From Knoellia sinensis KCTC 19936 (GTDB lineage Bacteria > Actinomycetota > Actinomycetes > Actinomycetales > Dermatophilaceae): DNA of 64,000 nt. The stretch spans positions 287,310 to 351,309 of the forward strand of contig NZ_AVPJ01000003.1 in assembly GCF_000768705.1 (NCBI RefSeq), in the 5' to 3' direction. Under the pieces are notes generated by a model. It was not told the origin of the DNA. It worked only from the letters and a program-made list of their open reading frames with translations, and did not search any database. Positions 15,426-24,389 of the stretch are shown here, one piece after another; the first letter of the stretch is position 1; the number at the start of each line of letters is the position of its first letter. A program made the translations under genes and the position numbers.

Positions 15426-16073
15426 GTGAGCACATCCCAAGATCAACCCCGGGAACGGCTGATGTCTCTGGGTGCGGTGGCGCTCTCGGATGCCGAGCTT
15501 GTGGCGATTCACCTCGGGACGGGTAGGCAGGGCGAGAGTGTGTTGGGGCTGGCGCGCACGCTCCTCGTGGAATGGGGCGGCGTGGGAGGTCTCGCGCGCG
15601 CGGACGTCGACGAACTCGCCCGAACGCCCGGCGTCGGCCCGGCGAAAGCCTGTCGGCTCGTCGCAGCATTCGCCTTGGCCGGACGGGTCACGCCGCCCGA
15701 GGGAGTCGTAGTGCGCACGTCGGCCGACATTGCTGACCTAGCCATCCCGCGGATCGGTCTCGCCCGGACCGAGCAGGTCCTGGCAATTCTGCTCGATGGT
15801 TCTCATCGCGTATGCCGCGTGCTCACGGTCGCGGCCGGGGGTGCTACGTCCAGCGTGGTTCCGGTCCGTGAGGTGTTGTCACTGGCACTCCGTCACGATT
15901 CGGTGGCGATCGCCCTTGCTCACAACCACCCGAGCGGCTCGGTCAGCCCGAGCCTTGAGGATGTGGCCGTGACCGATCGCCTGAGACGGGCAGCGGGTGA
16001 GGTGGGAGTCCGGTTCCTCGACCATGTCGTGGTTGCCGGCGACCAATGGCGCAGCATCACCGCAGCGAGCTGA
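15426..16073 (+). CDS. radC: RadC family JAB-domain protein
   Basis: About 215 residues. The N terminus contains the UPF0758 helix-hairpin-helix region (LSDAELVAIHLGTGRQGESV; ARTPGVGPAKACRLVAAFAL). The C-terminal JAB/MPN metalloprotease-like domain has the E/H-x-H pattern in VVPVREVL and IALAHNHPSGSVSPSLEDVAVTDRL. Family members are abundant near mobile and defence genes; the original DNA-repair role is doubtful and the activity unknown. It converges on hsdS, overlapping it by 17 bp (16057-16073). Confidence 0.88.
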   Translation: MSTSQDQPRERLMSLGAVALSDAELVAIHLGTGRQGESVLGLARTLLVEWGGVGGLARADVDELARTPGVGPAKACRLVAAFALAGRVTPPEGVVVRTSADIADLAIPRIGLARTEQVLAILLDGSHRVCRVLTVAAGGATSSVVPVREVLSLALRHDSVAIALAHNHPSGSVSPSLEDVAVTDRLRRAAGEVGVRFLDHVVVAGDQWRSITAAS

Positions 16074-17202
16074 ACACCTCGTTCCGCGCCGCCGGGAGTA
16101 ATGCAGACCCGAGAACGTCACGTCGGCTTCGAATCGACGTCAAGGAAGAGTGCACGCGGGCGACCCTCGCGACCTGCTCCTGGACTTCGGGGGTGGGCAC
16201 CGGGATCTGAATCCGCGAGAAGGTTGCCAGGCTCAGTGTTCGATTTCGATCAGCCGACCCTGGGGATGCTTCCTGGAGTTGATGCAGGCCCTCTCCGCTG
16301 ACCAGGAAGAGCCTCACCCACTCGAGTAGAACGTCCGTCCCCAGCAGGCGGTACTGGAGGAACCGGTTGCTGGCGATTCTCGAACTGTCCTCGGCCTTCG
16401 TGGTCGTGACGGCGCCTTCCCATGCCTTGATGTTGCTCACCAGGAGGCGATCCGGAACAAGGTGGAAGTACCGGAGCTTCGAGAGACCCTCTCGGGTCGT
16501 CGCTGGGTACCGAATCATGCCGCGCCCGAACCCCCGCACGCCCACGGGCAAGTAACTGGCTCCGTCCTCATGATCAAACCAAGGACGATCGATTTCCAGT
16601 AGGTCAGCGGCGGCCCGTCGCGGTGCCTTGGCCGCGCTCGCAACTGCTCCCTCGACGAGGTCTGCGACTCGGCGTGCTGACTTGGCGTCAACCTCACTTC
16701 GCGCACGACTCGCCGACTCCACACGTTCGAGGTGGGTGGCGATGCGACACTGCTCCACGATCGGCGGCAGCGGCACCTCGATCGCCTCGAAATTCTTGAT
16801 GGACAACGTTCGGTTCCGATCGGCCGAGCCTGGGGAAGCGGCGCCCAACCTCGCGATGCCCTCTTCCGACAGGAGCCAAGATGCGACAAAGCGCAGGTCA
16901 ACATTGTGGTCTCGGGTCGCATAGGTAAGGAAGCGATTGGAGGCGATCCTGCCGGACTCATCGTTGGGCGTGACCGCCACCGCTCCTTCCCATCCCTTGA
17001 TATTGCTGACCACAAGTCGATCGCGCTCAAGCTCGAAGAAGCGCAGTTTGCCCAGATCTGCACCCAACACAGGGTCGTACTGAAACAGGCCCCGGCCGAA
17101 GCCCCTGACGCCGATTGGTGTGTACGTGGCGGCGAGGTCAACCTCAACGGGTTGGCGCTGAAGTTCGAGGATCTCCCCTATACGCGCCTTGCGAACCTTC
17201 AC
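16057..17202 (-). CDS. hsdS: Type I restriction-modification specificity subunit
   Basis: About 381 residues with two target-recognition halves. The halves are close copies of each other: PIGVRGFGRGLFQYDP and VVSNIKGWEGAVAVTPNDE in the first, PVGVRGFGRGMIRYPA and VSNIKAWEGAVTTTKAED in the second. Both continue SRIASNRFL or GRIASNRFL and end in SPGSADRNRTLS. Conserved helical spacers follow each (EQCRIATHLERVESASRARS; EVQEQVARVARVHSSLTSI). HsdS sets the DNA sequence methylated or cut by HsdM/HsdR; two like domains predict two near-identical half-sites in inverted orientation. ATG 17202 overlaps the hsdM stop by 4 bp. Confidence 0.88.
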   Translation of the reverse strand: MKVRKARIGEILELQRQPVEVDLAATYTPIGVRGFGRGLFQYDPVLGADLGKLRFFELERDRLVVSNIKGWEGAVAVTPNDESGRIASNRFLTYATRDHNVDLRFVASWLLSEEGIARLGAASPGSADRNRTLSIKNFEAIEVPLPPIVEQCRIATHLERVESASRARSEVDAKSARRVADLVEGAVASAAKAPRRAAADLLEIDRPWFDHEDGASYLPVGVRGFGRGMIRYPATTREGLSKLRYFHLVPDRLLVSNIKAWEGAVTTTKAEDSSRIASNRFLQYRLLGTDVLLEWVRLFLVSGEGLHQLQEASPGSADRNRTLSLATFSRIQIPVPTPEVQEQVARVARVHSSLTSIRSRRDVLGSALLPAARNEVFSSLR

Positions 17203-18701
17203 GCGGAGAAGTCCTTGATCTCGCGCTGGAGTTCCTCAAGCAGCGCCAGCAGCTCGTGCTCGGTGTCGACGAGCTCTGCAACCAACTCAGCCGGAGGTCG
17301 ATGCGTCAGGTCGTCGGGCCGGTGCGGGTTGCGCAGATCGAGGTTGTAGCCGCTCTCGACGACGTCAGCGACAGCGACCTTCCACGCCTGATCGGTCTCG
17401 ACGCGCCCCTCACGCGAACTGCCGCCCCACCAGGCCTCGCATGGCCCGAACTCCTCGTGCGTCATCGGCTTGGTCTTGGTGTAGTTCTTCCGTCCCTCCG
17501 GGAGCGGGTGCTCGTAGAACCAGATGTGGTCGGCCTGCTTGCCCTTCTCGAAGAAGAGGACGTTGCTGGGGATCAGCGTGTACGGCGCGAAGACCCCGTT
17601 GGGCAGTCGCAGCACCGTGTGCAGGTTGAACTTCGACAGCAGGTCGGCCTTGATCCGACCCCCGATGCCCTGGTCGAAGAGCACCGAGTTGGGGACGACG
17701 ATCCCGCACCTTCCGTTGCGCTTCTCGAGCCGCGCCATGACCGCTTGGAGGAAGAGCCACACGGTTTCCGCCGTGCGCATCCCGGACGGGAAGTTGTCCT
17801 GGACACCCTTCTCCTCTTCACCACCGAAGGGTGGGTTGGTGAGGATCACGTCCACCCCGTCGCGACGCATATCGGCAACGGTGCTCGTCAGCGCATTCGT
17901 CTGCACGGCCTTGGCGTCGTCGACCCCATGCAGGAGGAAGTTCATCTCGGCCAGAAGGAACGGCATCGACTTCTTCTCGACGCCGCGGATCGAACCCTTG
18001 ACCTTCTCCCGCTGCTTGGCTGTGGCCGCCTGAGCCAGCATGTGTTCGAAGGCCTCGACGAGGAACCCACCAGTGCCCATCGCTGGATCCATGACGACCT
18101 CGCCGACCTGCGGGTCGACCCGGTCAGTGATGAACCGCACTAACGGACGCGGGGTGTAGAACTCGCCAGAGTCGCCGGCGGCGTCCCGCATCTCCTTGAG
18201 CATCGACTCGTAGAGGTGGGCCATCGTGTGCAGGTCGTCCGCGTTCGCGAAGTCGACCCTGCTCAACTGGTCGACGAGGTCCTTGAGGAGGTGGCCGCTC
18301 ATCATCCGGTTCTCGACGTTCTTGAAGATCGCGGCCAAGGTGTCACGCTGGTCGCCGGCACGGCCCGACCCGCGCAGCTCCTTGAGATGCGGGAGCAACT
18401 GGTCGTTGACGAAGTCCCTGAGAGGTTCGCCAGTCAGATGATTCTGGCCTTCGGCCCATTGGGACCAGCGGTAGCGCCCCTCGATCGCGGGACGGTACGC
18501 GCCGTCGAGCAGAGCGCGCTCTTGTTCCACTTCATCGAACGCCCTGAGAAAGAGCAGCCATGCGAGCTGGGGCAGCCGGTCGAGCTCACCGTTGAGTCCA
18601 GCGTCCTTGCGCATGATGTTGCGCGACTCCTTGATGACGCCCTGGAGGCGCGCGCGTGTCGTCGGGGGCTGAGCTGCCTTCTTCGCGCGAGGTGGGGTCA
18701 C
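17199..18701 (-). CDS. hsdM: Type I restriction-modification DNA methyltransferase subunit
   Basis: About 500 residues. The N-terminal helical domain includes LNGELDRLPQLAWLLFLRAF. The adenine methyltransferase core has the SAM-binding motif VVMDPAMGTGGFLVEAFEHM and catalytic motif VDVILTNPPFGGEE (NPPF, N6-adenine class), preceded by GEFYTPRPLVRFI. It works as M2S with HsdS. It is coupled to the AbiEii-type gene upstream (stop 18698 against ATG 18701) and to hsdS downstream, so the AbiE genes and the methylase are on one transcript. Confidence 0.95.
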   Translation of the reverse strand: MTPPRAKKAAQPPTTRARLQGVIKESRNIMRKDAGLNGELDRLPQLAWLLFLRAFDEVEQERALLDGAYRPAIEGRYRWSQWAEGQNHLTGEPLRDFVNDQLLPHLKELRGSGRAGDQRDTLAAIFKNVENRMMSGHLLKDLVDQLSRVDFANADDLHTMAHLYESMLKEMRDAAGDSGEFYTPRPLVRFITDRVDPQVGEVVMDPAMGTGGFLVEAFEHMLAQAATAKQREKVKGSIRGVEKKSMPFLLAEMNFLLHGVDDAKAVQTNALTSTVADMRRDGVDVILTNPPFGGEEEKGVQDNFPSGMRTAETVWLFLQAVMARLEKRNGRCGIVVPNSVLFDQGIGGRIKADLLSKFNLHTVLRLPNGVFAPYTLIPSNVLFFEKGKQADHIWFYEHPLPEGRKNYTKTKPMTHEEFGPCEAWWGGSSREGRVETDQAWKVAVADVVESGYNLDLRNPHRPDDLTHRPPAELVAELVDTEHELLALLEELQREIKDFSA

Positions 18702-19561
18702 GAGGTGGTCCGTTCTGTCAGCGCTGCAGCGTGAACCGCCGCGACGAGGTCGTATGCCGCATCGGTCGCGCCGGCGGTGAGGTCAAGATCTGCCGCAAAG
18801 GCGGCATACGGCTGTGTCCAGTCACCAGGGGGCAAGGGCAGCGGCGATCCGGGAGGGGAACCGTCGCGTTCCTGTGACACGATCCTGATTCGCTCGCCGA
18901 GCCGCGATCCGTCGGTCAGCAGCCCCGCCTCGATGAGCAGGACGAGGTCCACGAGATCCTTGACCCGGGAGGACGGCCGGTCGTGGGCATAGATGCGTGA
19001 GTACGCGTGGAACTTCTCGGCCGCATGCTGGTAGACGTCCACCGCCTCGACGGTGACTGGTTCAAGCCCCGGAATCGCCACCGGTGCGGGAATGACCATG
19101 CGCTCGGTCGCCCCGCGCACCTCGTCGAGCTGCCCGATGAGGTCAACCTTGACACGCTCGAACTCCGCCCCCTCCAAGAACGCCAGCACGTCGACGCGCC
19201 ATGCCTGAGCGGGAGCGTCCTCACCGCGCAAGAGCACCGCCTTGCCCACGCGGAACGAGAAGCCGTCCTCGATCTCTCCCTGTTCGAGGAGTTCATCAAA
19301 GTCGTCGCGCAGCGTGGCTTGGTCGCGAGTCAACGCGATTCTGCCCACGAGATCGATGTCCTTCGTGGCACGAGCGCTGGTCGCGAGGCGCACCTCGAGG
19401 CAATACCCACCCTTGAGCACGAGACCCGCAGGCCCGAGGCGTGCGAGGAGTCGTTGGAACACCAGGGCTCGGCGGAGTCGGTTCGCATCGACGCCGCGAT
19501 CAGAGGCAGCGAGTCGGATCCGATCGCCGAAGGACCGGTGACGAGCGTTGCCCTGGGTCAC
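18698..19561 (-). CDS. abiEii: AbiEii/AbiGii family nucleotidyltransferase toxin
   Basis: About 287 residues. The nucleotidyltransferase signature is clear: LVLKGGYCLEVRLATSARATKDIDLVGR contains the GG...T-K-D-I-D-L motif with the metal-binding Asp pair; AQAWRVDVLAFLEGAEFE supplies the third acid, and KDLVDLVLLIEAG the C-terminal K-D-x-x-D motif. AbiEii-type toxins transfer nucleotides to RNA targets and cause abortive infection. It is ATGA-coupled to its antitoxin gene upstream and to hsdM downstream. Confidence 0.87.
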   Translation of the reverse strand: MTQGNARHRSFGDRIRLAASDRGVDANRLRRALVFQRLLARLGPAGLVLKGGYCLEVRLATSARATKDIDLVGRIALTRDQATLRDDFDELLEQGEIEDGFSFRVGKAVLLRGEDAPAQAWRVDVLAFLEGAEFERVKVDLIGQLDEVRGATERMVIPAPVAIPGLEPVTVEAVDVYQHAAEKFHAYSRIYAHDRPSSRVKDLVDLVLLIEAGLLTDGSRLGERIRIVSQERDGSPPGSPLPLPPGDWTQPYAAFAADLDLTAGATDAAYDLVAAVHAAALTERTTS

Positions 19562-20154
19562 TTGGCCTCCACCCTGGCGAGGGCGCGCTCAAGCCTAAGA
19601 GCAGCCCGATCCGACGAACTCGTTGCTCGTCGGAGGAGACGACGACGTGTCGTGAGCGCACGCTCGAGCGCATCGGCAACCGCGGCGTCGACGAGCTCCT
19701 GCGAGACATCGCCTTGCGACACATCGAGGATCGTGCGCTCGGGCGTGGTGACGCGCCACGCCCCTCGAGATTCGATGTCGGCGCTCGTCAGCTCACCGAC
19801 ATGAGCCACCACGGCGTCGTCCACTGCGCGAAAGCCCGATGGCACCGTCAGGTGGATTCGGGACGGATTCGCGTCCGACAGTTCGTGGACCACCAGCGCC
19901 GAGTCATGCGACACCACCCCACGATTCCCGCTCCACAGGGTCCACCGGGCAAACGAGTCGTCCGGACTGCTCGGCCAGCCGGGCAGGCGGAAGAGCCCCC
20001 GATCCACGCGAACCCAGTTGCCGTGATCCGCGTGATACTTCTGTGCCTGGTAGCTGTAGCCGAGGTCTAGCGCCTGTGCCGCGGTGAAATAGCCCGCTTG
20101 CGTGAAGGCGATCTCGTGGAGCTGGCGACGCAGATCCTGACTCGGCCCGGGCAT
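19558..20154 (-). CDS. abiEi: AbiEi-type antitoxin/transcriptional regulator
   Basis: About 198 residues. The N-terminal winged-helix region reads RRQLHEIAFTQAGYFTAAQA, and NWVRVDRGLFRLPGWP, FARWTLWSGNRGVVSHDSAL, HELSDANPSRIHLTVP follow in the order seen in AbiEi-like regulators of type IV toxin-antitoxin pairs. RVTTPERTILDV is typical of the C-terminal domain. It represses the module and counters AbiEii. It lies 63 bp downstream of hsdR, and this gap is clearly AT-rich compared with its surroundings, a likely place for an internal, AbiEi-controlled promoter. Confidence 0.87.
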   Translation of the reverse strand: MPGPSQDLRRQLHEIAFTQAGYFTAAQALDLGYSYQAQKYHADHGNWVRVDRGLFRLPGWPSSPDDSFARWTLWSGNRGVVSHDSALVVHELSDANPSRIHLTVPSGFRAVDDAVVAHVGELTSADIESRGAWRVTTPERTILDVSQGDVSQELVDAAVADALERALTTRRRLLRRATSSSDRAALRLERALARVEAK

Positions 20155-20221
20155 GATCGAACTTTAGCAGGCTCTCTAACCTCAATGAAACCTTTAGTTT
20201 TACGGGATTCAGTTCCGTCAA
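20155..20221 (-). promoter_or_regulatory. AT-rich gap upstream of abiEi, possible internal promoter/operator
   Basis: This gap contains runs such as AAACTAAAGG and two CTTTAG copies (20162-20167, 20192-20197 on the plus strand), in sharp contrast to the G+C-rich genes. On the minus strand TTGACG (plus 20216-20221) matches a sigma-A -35 box. A -10 box at the proper distance is weak (ACTAAA). AbiEi proteins bind inverted or direct repeats upstream of their gene. The assignment is tentative. Confidence 0.3.
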
Positions 20222-22644
20222 GATACAGATTTGTCAGAGTAGATCCACTCCTGAACCTCGTTGATGACAGAGCCCAGCGTGACACCTCCACCCAGCGTGC
20301 TCACGATGTCACGGGGCGAACCCAGGTCGGAGATCGGTGGCAGGCGCACCACCTCCGGCGAGGTGATCTCGTCAACGCCATGGACGGCATACCGATCAAG
20401 AAGTGCGTTCAGCACGGCTCGCGCTGTCTCGGACCGTGCCTCCATGTCGACGTGGTGGGCCTCGCGAGCACGCCGCACTCTCTCGGCACGGGTCCGCGCA
20501 GGCACGTTCCAGGCCACCTGCATGAGGACGTCCAGCGGATCGACCCCATCCTCTCCCGTGGGGCTGAGGTCGGAGAGGTCGATGTCGGCCGCCTTGAGCT
20601 CAGCGAGCACCTCTTGCCGAGAAGGCTGTCGCGCCCAGCGGTCCGCCAAAGCGTGTGGACCGCTGGCCAGCTGGCGCACCCGCCCGGCCACATACTCGCC
20701 GTACTCCGTGAGGACCAGCTTGCCCGTGGACGTGTCGGGGACCTGGACGGCCTCGGCAACCACAAAGAAGTGCCCATCGTCCACCGTGAGCTTCTCGGGC
20801 CTCTGGTGTCCTGCCCCATCCGGAGGGGACACCTCGTCCTCGCCTACGGGATCCGTCACCGTGAATGGCGGCGCAGGGTCGGCGACGGTCGACGGCGACG
20901 GGTCGGTCGGATCGCCCCCGGTGTCCTCGTCTTCAGCGCCCGGGTCATCGTCCTCGGTGTTGTCAACGACCCACGAAGGGAAGCCGTCGAAGTCCGGATC
21001 GGCGAAGTGGCTGGTCGCACCGACAAAGTCGACGATCTCGAAGGACGCCTTGCCCTTGTCCGGGTACAGGCGAGTTCCACGCCCGATGATCTGCTTGAAC
21101 TCGACCGCCGACCCCACCGGTCGGAACAGCACGACGTACTTGAGGTCCTCGATGTCAACACCGGTCGACAGCAGCCGTGATGTCGTTGCGACGACGGGCG
21201 AAGTCCGTTCGGGATCCGAGAAGGCCTCGAGAAGGCGGACCTTCTCACCCTCCGCGCCGACGATGCGCACCACCCACTCCGGATCCGCCGCCACGAGAGT
21301 GGGATTCGCGTTGACCATGGCTCGGCGCATGTCGTCGGCGTGCTGCTGATCGACGCAGAAGATGATCATCCTTGCGGTCGGGTCCCGTCTCAGAATCCTC
21401 GACAGGAACGACGCGACCAGGTCCGTCCGCATCAGCAGGCGAACGACTCGCTCGAAGTCTCGAGTGGAGTAGCGCCCCTCGGGAATCTCCCGACCGAAGC
21501 GGTCGAGCTGTCCCGGATCCGGTTCCCACCCTTCGGTGTCCGGGCTGAGCAAGACTCGCCGCACTCGATAGGGCGCGAGGAAGCCGTCCTCGATCCCCTG
21601 GCGCAGGGAATAGGTGAAGACCGGTTCACCGAAATATCTGAAGGTGTCGACGGTGTCGCCCTGCTTTGGCGTTGCGGTCAGCCCGACCTGAACGGCAGAG
21701 TCGAAGTGCTCAAGGATCTGACGCCACGACGAGTTCTCGGCTGCGCTACCGCGGTGGCATTCATCAACGATGACAACGTCGAAGAAGTCCGACGGGTAGT
21801 CCCGGAAGAGCTTCCCCTCATCGTCACCACCGGCCAGGGCTTGATAGGTCGCGAAGTAGATCTCCCGGGAACGGTTGGCACCACCCGCGACCCGCCACAG
21901 CGGATCGGCTCCGAACGCCACCGTGAAGTCCTTGCGCCTCGGCTGTTCAACGAGAGCATCGCGATCGGCGAGGTAGAGCACCCTGTGGTTGCGCCCGGGG
22001 TTGACGATCCGCGCGTGGGCGCGCAACTTCTGGACCAACTGCATCGCCGTGAACGTCTTGCCCGTGCCAGTCGCCATGAGCAGCAGAATGCGACGCTCGC
22101 CCCGCGCGATCGCGGACAGCACGCGATGAACCGCCACCGTCTGGTACCACCGGGGTTCAATGACGTCGCCAGATGCCGTGCGCTTGATCCGGTTGAACGG
22201 CTGCTGCAGCAGTTCCGCTCCATCCTTGTCGAGACCATGGGCACTCGCGTACCGGCTCCAGGCCTCGGCGGGCGTCATGAACGAGTCAACGACGCGCTCC
22301 GTGCCTGCCAGAAGATCGCGCTCGATGATCTCCTTCCCGTTGCTCGCGTAGGCAATCGGGACGTCGAGTTGCTCTGCGTAGCGCACCGCCTGCTGCACTC
22401 CATCCGCGGCGGATCGGTAGGCCCGCTTGGCTTCCACGACCGCAACTGGGAGGCCAGACACGACCTCGAGGACGTAGTCGACGCGACCTGCTCCGAGCTC
22501 CCGCTCAACACCGCTGCCCGACACCACTCGCATAGCCGTCACGGGGTACTCCGGCCGAATGAGTTCGTCCGCCCATCCCACCTTCGCGAGCGCAGGCAGG
22601 ATCACATCACGGCACGTGTCCCTCTCCGGCGGCCCCTGCAGCAT
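20218..22644 (-). CDS. hsdR: Type I restriction endonuclease subunit R
   Basis: About 808 residues. The N-terminal PD-(D/E)xK nuclease motif is GAGRVDYVLEVVSGLPVAVV followed by EAKRAYRSA. The translocase has Walker A LLLMATGTGKTFTAMQL, Walker B VVIVDECHRGSAAE, motif III GLTATPKQ and motif VI FKQIIGRGTRLYPDKGK. An acidic linker (NTEDDDPGAEDEDTGGDPTD) precedes a helical C-terminal HsdM-docking domain. The size fits the short EcoEI-like HsdR group. It is the first gene of the defence operon; the upstream gene ends 40 bp away. All catalytic motifs are intact. Confidence 0.94.
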   Translation of the reverse strand: MLQGPPERDTCRDVILPALAKVGWADELIRPEYPVTAMRVVSGSGVERELGAGRVDYVLEVVSGLPVAVVEAKRAYRSAADGVQQAVRYAEQLDVPIAYASNGKEIIERDLLAGTERVVDSFMTPAEAWSRYASAHGLDKDGAELLQQPFNRIKRTASGDVIEPRWYQTVAVHRVLSAIARGERRILLLMATGTGKTFTAMQLVQKLRAHARIVNPGRNHRVLYLADRDALVEQPRRKDFTVAFGADPLWRVAGGANRSREIYFATYQALAGGDDEGKLFRDYPSDFFDVVIVDECHRGSAAENSSWRQILEHFDSAVQVGLTATPKQGDTVDTFRYFGEPVFTYSLRQGIEDGFLAPYRVRRVLLSPDTEGWEPDPGQLDRFGREIPEGRYSTRDFERVVRLLMRTDLVASFLSRILRRDPTARMIIFCVDQQHADDMRRAMVNANPTLVAADPEWVVRIVGAEGEKVRLLEAFSDPERTSPVVATTSRLLSTGVDIEDLKYVVLFRPVGSAVEFKQIIGRGTRLYPDKGKASFEIVDFVGATSHFADPDFDGFPSWVVDNTEDDDPGAEDEDTGGDPTDPSPSTVADPAPPFTVTDPVGEDEVSPPDGAGHQRPEKLTVDDGHFFVVAEAVQVPDTSTGKLVLTEYGEYVAGRVRQLASGPHALADRWARQPSRQEVLAELKAADIDLSDLSPTGEDGVDPLDVLMQVAWNVPARTRAERVRRAREAHHVDMEARSETARAVLNALLDRYAVHGVDEITSPEVVRLPPISDLGSPRDIVSTLGGGVTLGSVINEVQEWIYSDKSVS

Positions 22645-22684
22645 GCCGCAAACCTACTGTCCATGGCAGACGCTCGCTCGGCGA

Positions 22685-23140
22685 TCAGCCGGAGCCGCCG
22701 ATGTCGACCTCGTAGGCCTCATAGATCAGGTCCGCCCCACGCTGACGGTGTCGAATGATCCGCCCGACCAGGGCCGTCGCTGCTTCCCGGTGTGCCGCAA
22801 CGGCTTCCGCGCTCTCAAGCCCCGCCTCGCGCTCTCCCAACAACCGCTGCACGACCTCGACGAAATCCAGGTGCTCGTCCATCTGGACCTTTGCGACCGA
22901 CGCCAGCCGGGGAGCCCGCGCGACCGCGTCGGCATACAACCCACCCGGAGCTTCGGTCAGCGAACGGTGGTCCCGAAGGTCGTGCTCCAACTCGGTCAAC
23001 GCCGCCCGCACCCGCCGCCGCCACAACGCCCCCAACCCCACGGGTAGCGCGAGGGCCGCGTCGAGTGCCGCCATCGACTCACCCAGCTCGGCACGGTGAG
23101 CCCGCAACTTGTCCAGGTATGCCGCGAACTCGGGGTCCAT
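22685..23140 (-). CDS. Helical hypothetical protein, weak hemerythrin-like pattern
   Basis: About 151 residues, predicted all-helical and soluble. Scattered His/Glu/Asp positions (LEHDLRDHRSL, MDEHLDFVEVVQRLL, RIIRHRQRGADLIYEAY) hint at a hemerythrin-type four-helix bundle but do not match its signature well. ATG 23140 is chosen from GC3 and the absence of structure upstream. It lies between hsdR and menE, divergent from menE with 45 bp between them. It may mark the right edge of the defence insertion or belong to the menaquinone side. Confidence 0.55.
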   Translation of the reverse strand: MDPEFAAYLDKLRAHRAELGESMAALDAALALPVGLGALWRRRVRAALTELEHDLRDHRSLTEAPGGLYADAVARAPRLASVAKVQMDEHLDFVEVVQRLLGEREAGLESAEAVAAHREAATALVGRIIRHRQRGADLIYEAYEVDIGGSG

Positions 23141-23185
23141 CCGCCCATCATCCTCACGATCGCGCGCGCTGCCTAGAGTTGCCGC

Positions 23186-24385
23186 ATGAGGATCGAACCG
23201 CTCGCCGTGCCGACGGGCCCGCGCGTTCTCGAGATCCTCCCGCGTCTCGCGCTCGCCCTCGAGGGTGGTCACCCCATTGCCCCGTATGCCGTGGGCTCCC
23301 CTCCCCCGGACCTCATACCTCACGACGTGCTTGAGTCCACCGACGTCCCCGAAGACCTCGCCGTCGTTGTCGGGACATCGGGTTCGACGGGCACGCCGAA
23401 GCGGGCGATGCTCACGGCGGGCAACCTCAGGAGCAGCATCGACGCCACCCATTCACGCCTCGGCGGTCCTGGTCAGTGGCTCCTCACGATGCCTGCCCAC
23501 CACATCGCCGGGCTCCAAGTGCTGCTCCGGTCCCTTGTCGCGGGCACCACGCCGCACGTCATGGACACCAGTGACGGCTTCACACCTGCGGCGTTCACCA
23601 GCGCGGTCGACGAGATGTGGACCGCGCCGAGTCGGGCCGGTGGAGCGGGAGGTGAGCGGACGGCATACGTCTCCGTCGTTCCGACCCAACTCGTTCGGCT
23701 GCTCGGCGACCCCGACGCGACCGAACGCCTCGGGCGCTTCACCGGCGTCCTCATTGGCGGTGCCGCCACGCACCCCGACCTCCTCAGCCGCGCGGCCGAT
23801 GCCGGCGTCACGGCCGTCACGACCTACGGGATGAGCGAGACCGCTGGCGGGTGCGTCTACTCCGGCAGCCCCCTCGACGGCACGAGCGTGTCGTTCGACA
23901 GCGACGGCCGAATCCACCTGAGCGGTCCGACCATCGCCCACGGCTACCTCGGCGACCCCGACCGCACCCGCGCGGCGTTCCCCGAGCCAGAGGTGTTCCG
24001 GACCGACGACATCGGGCACCTTGACGAGGACGGGCTCCTCCACGTCGACGGACGCATTGACGACCTCATCAACACCGGCGGGCTCAAGGTCGCCCCGCGC
24101 CTCGTGGAGGAAGCCGTCACGCGTCTCGAGGGCATCGCCGAGGCGGTCGCCGTCGGCATCCCCGACCCGGAGTGGGGCGAGGCCGTCGCAGTCGCCCTCG
24201 TCCGGACTGCATCGCGCCCCAACCACCCACTCACGGTGAGCGACCTGCGCCGCCAGTTGGACGGCATACTCGCGAAACACGCCCTTCCCCGAGCGCTCCT
24301 GGAGGTCGAGGCGATCCCCAGCCGCGGGCCCGGGAAGCCGGACCGTGTCGCGGTGAAAGCGCTCTTCACGACCGTGGGAGAATAG
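23186..24385 (+). CDS. menE: o-Succinylbenzoate-CoA ligase
   Basis: About 399 residues, a compact ANL-superfamily adenylating enzyme. VVVGTSGSTGTPKRAML is the phosphate-binding loop, TTYGMSETAGGCVYSG the adenine motif, VFRTDDIGHLDEDGLLHVDG with RIDDLINTGGLKVAP the hinge, and SRGPGKPDR has the catalytic Lys near the end. It activates o-succinylbenzoate for MenB. It contains a full GCGGACGGCATAC oligomer (23656-23668). It leads a plus-strand run with a small membrane gene and menA. Confidence 0.93.
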   Translation: MRIEPLAVPTGPRVLEILPRLALALEGGHPIAPYAVGSPPPDLIPHDVLESTDVPEDLAVVVGTSGSTGTPKRAMLTAGNLRSSIDATHSRLGGPGQWLLTMPAHHIAGLQVLLRSLVAGTTPHVMDTSDGFTPAAFTSAVDEMWTAPSRAGGAGGERTAYVSVVPTQLVRLLGDPDATERLGRFTGVLIGGAATHPDLLSRAADAGVTAVTTYGMSETAGGCVYSGSPLDGTSVSFDSDGRIHLSGPTIAHGYLGDPDRTRAAFPEPEVFRTDDIGHLDEDGLLHVDGRIDDLINTGGLKVAPRLVEEAVTRLEGIAEAVAVGIPDPEWGEAVAVALVRTASRPNHPLTVSDLRRQLDGILAKHALPRALLEVEAIPSRGPGKPDRVAVKALFTTVGE

Positions 24386-24389
24386 GCAC

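Noticed and set aside
20218..20260. Late alternative stop or extension of hsdR into the AT-rich gap
   Set aside because: The frame ends normally at 20218 with a helical C-terminal domain; the gap belongs to abiEi regulation.
15426..23140. Prophage or integrative element boundary (attL/attR, integrase)
   Set aside because: The region looks like a defence insertion, but I could find no integrase, direct-repeat ends or tRNA target at either side.
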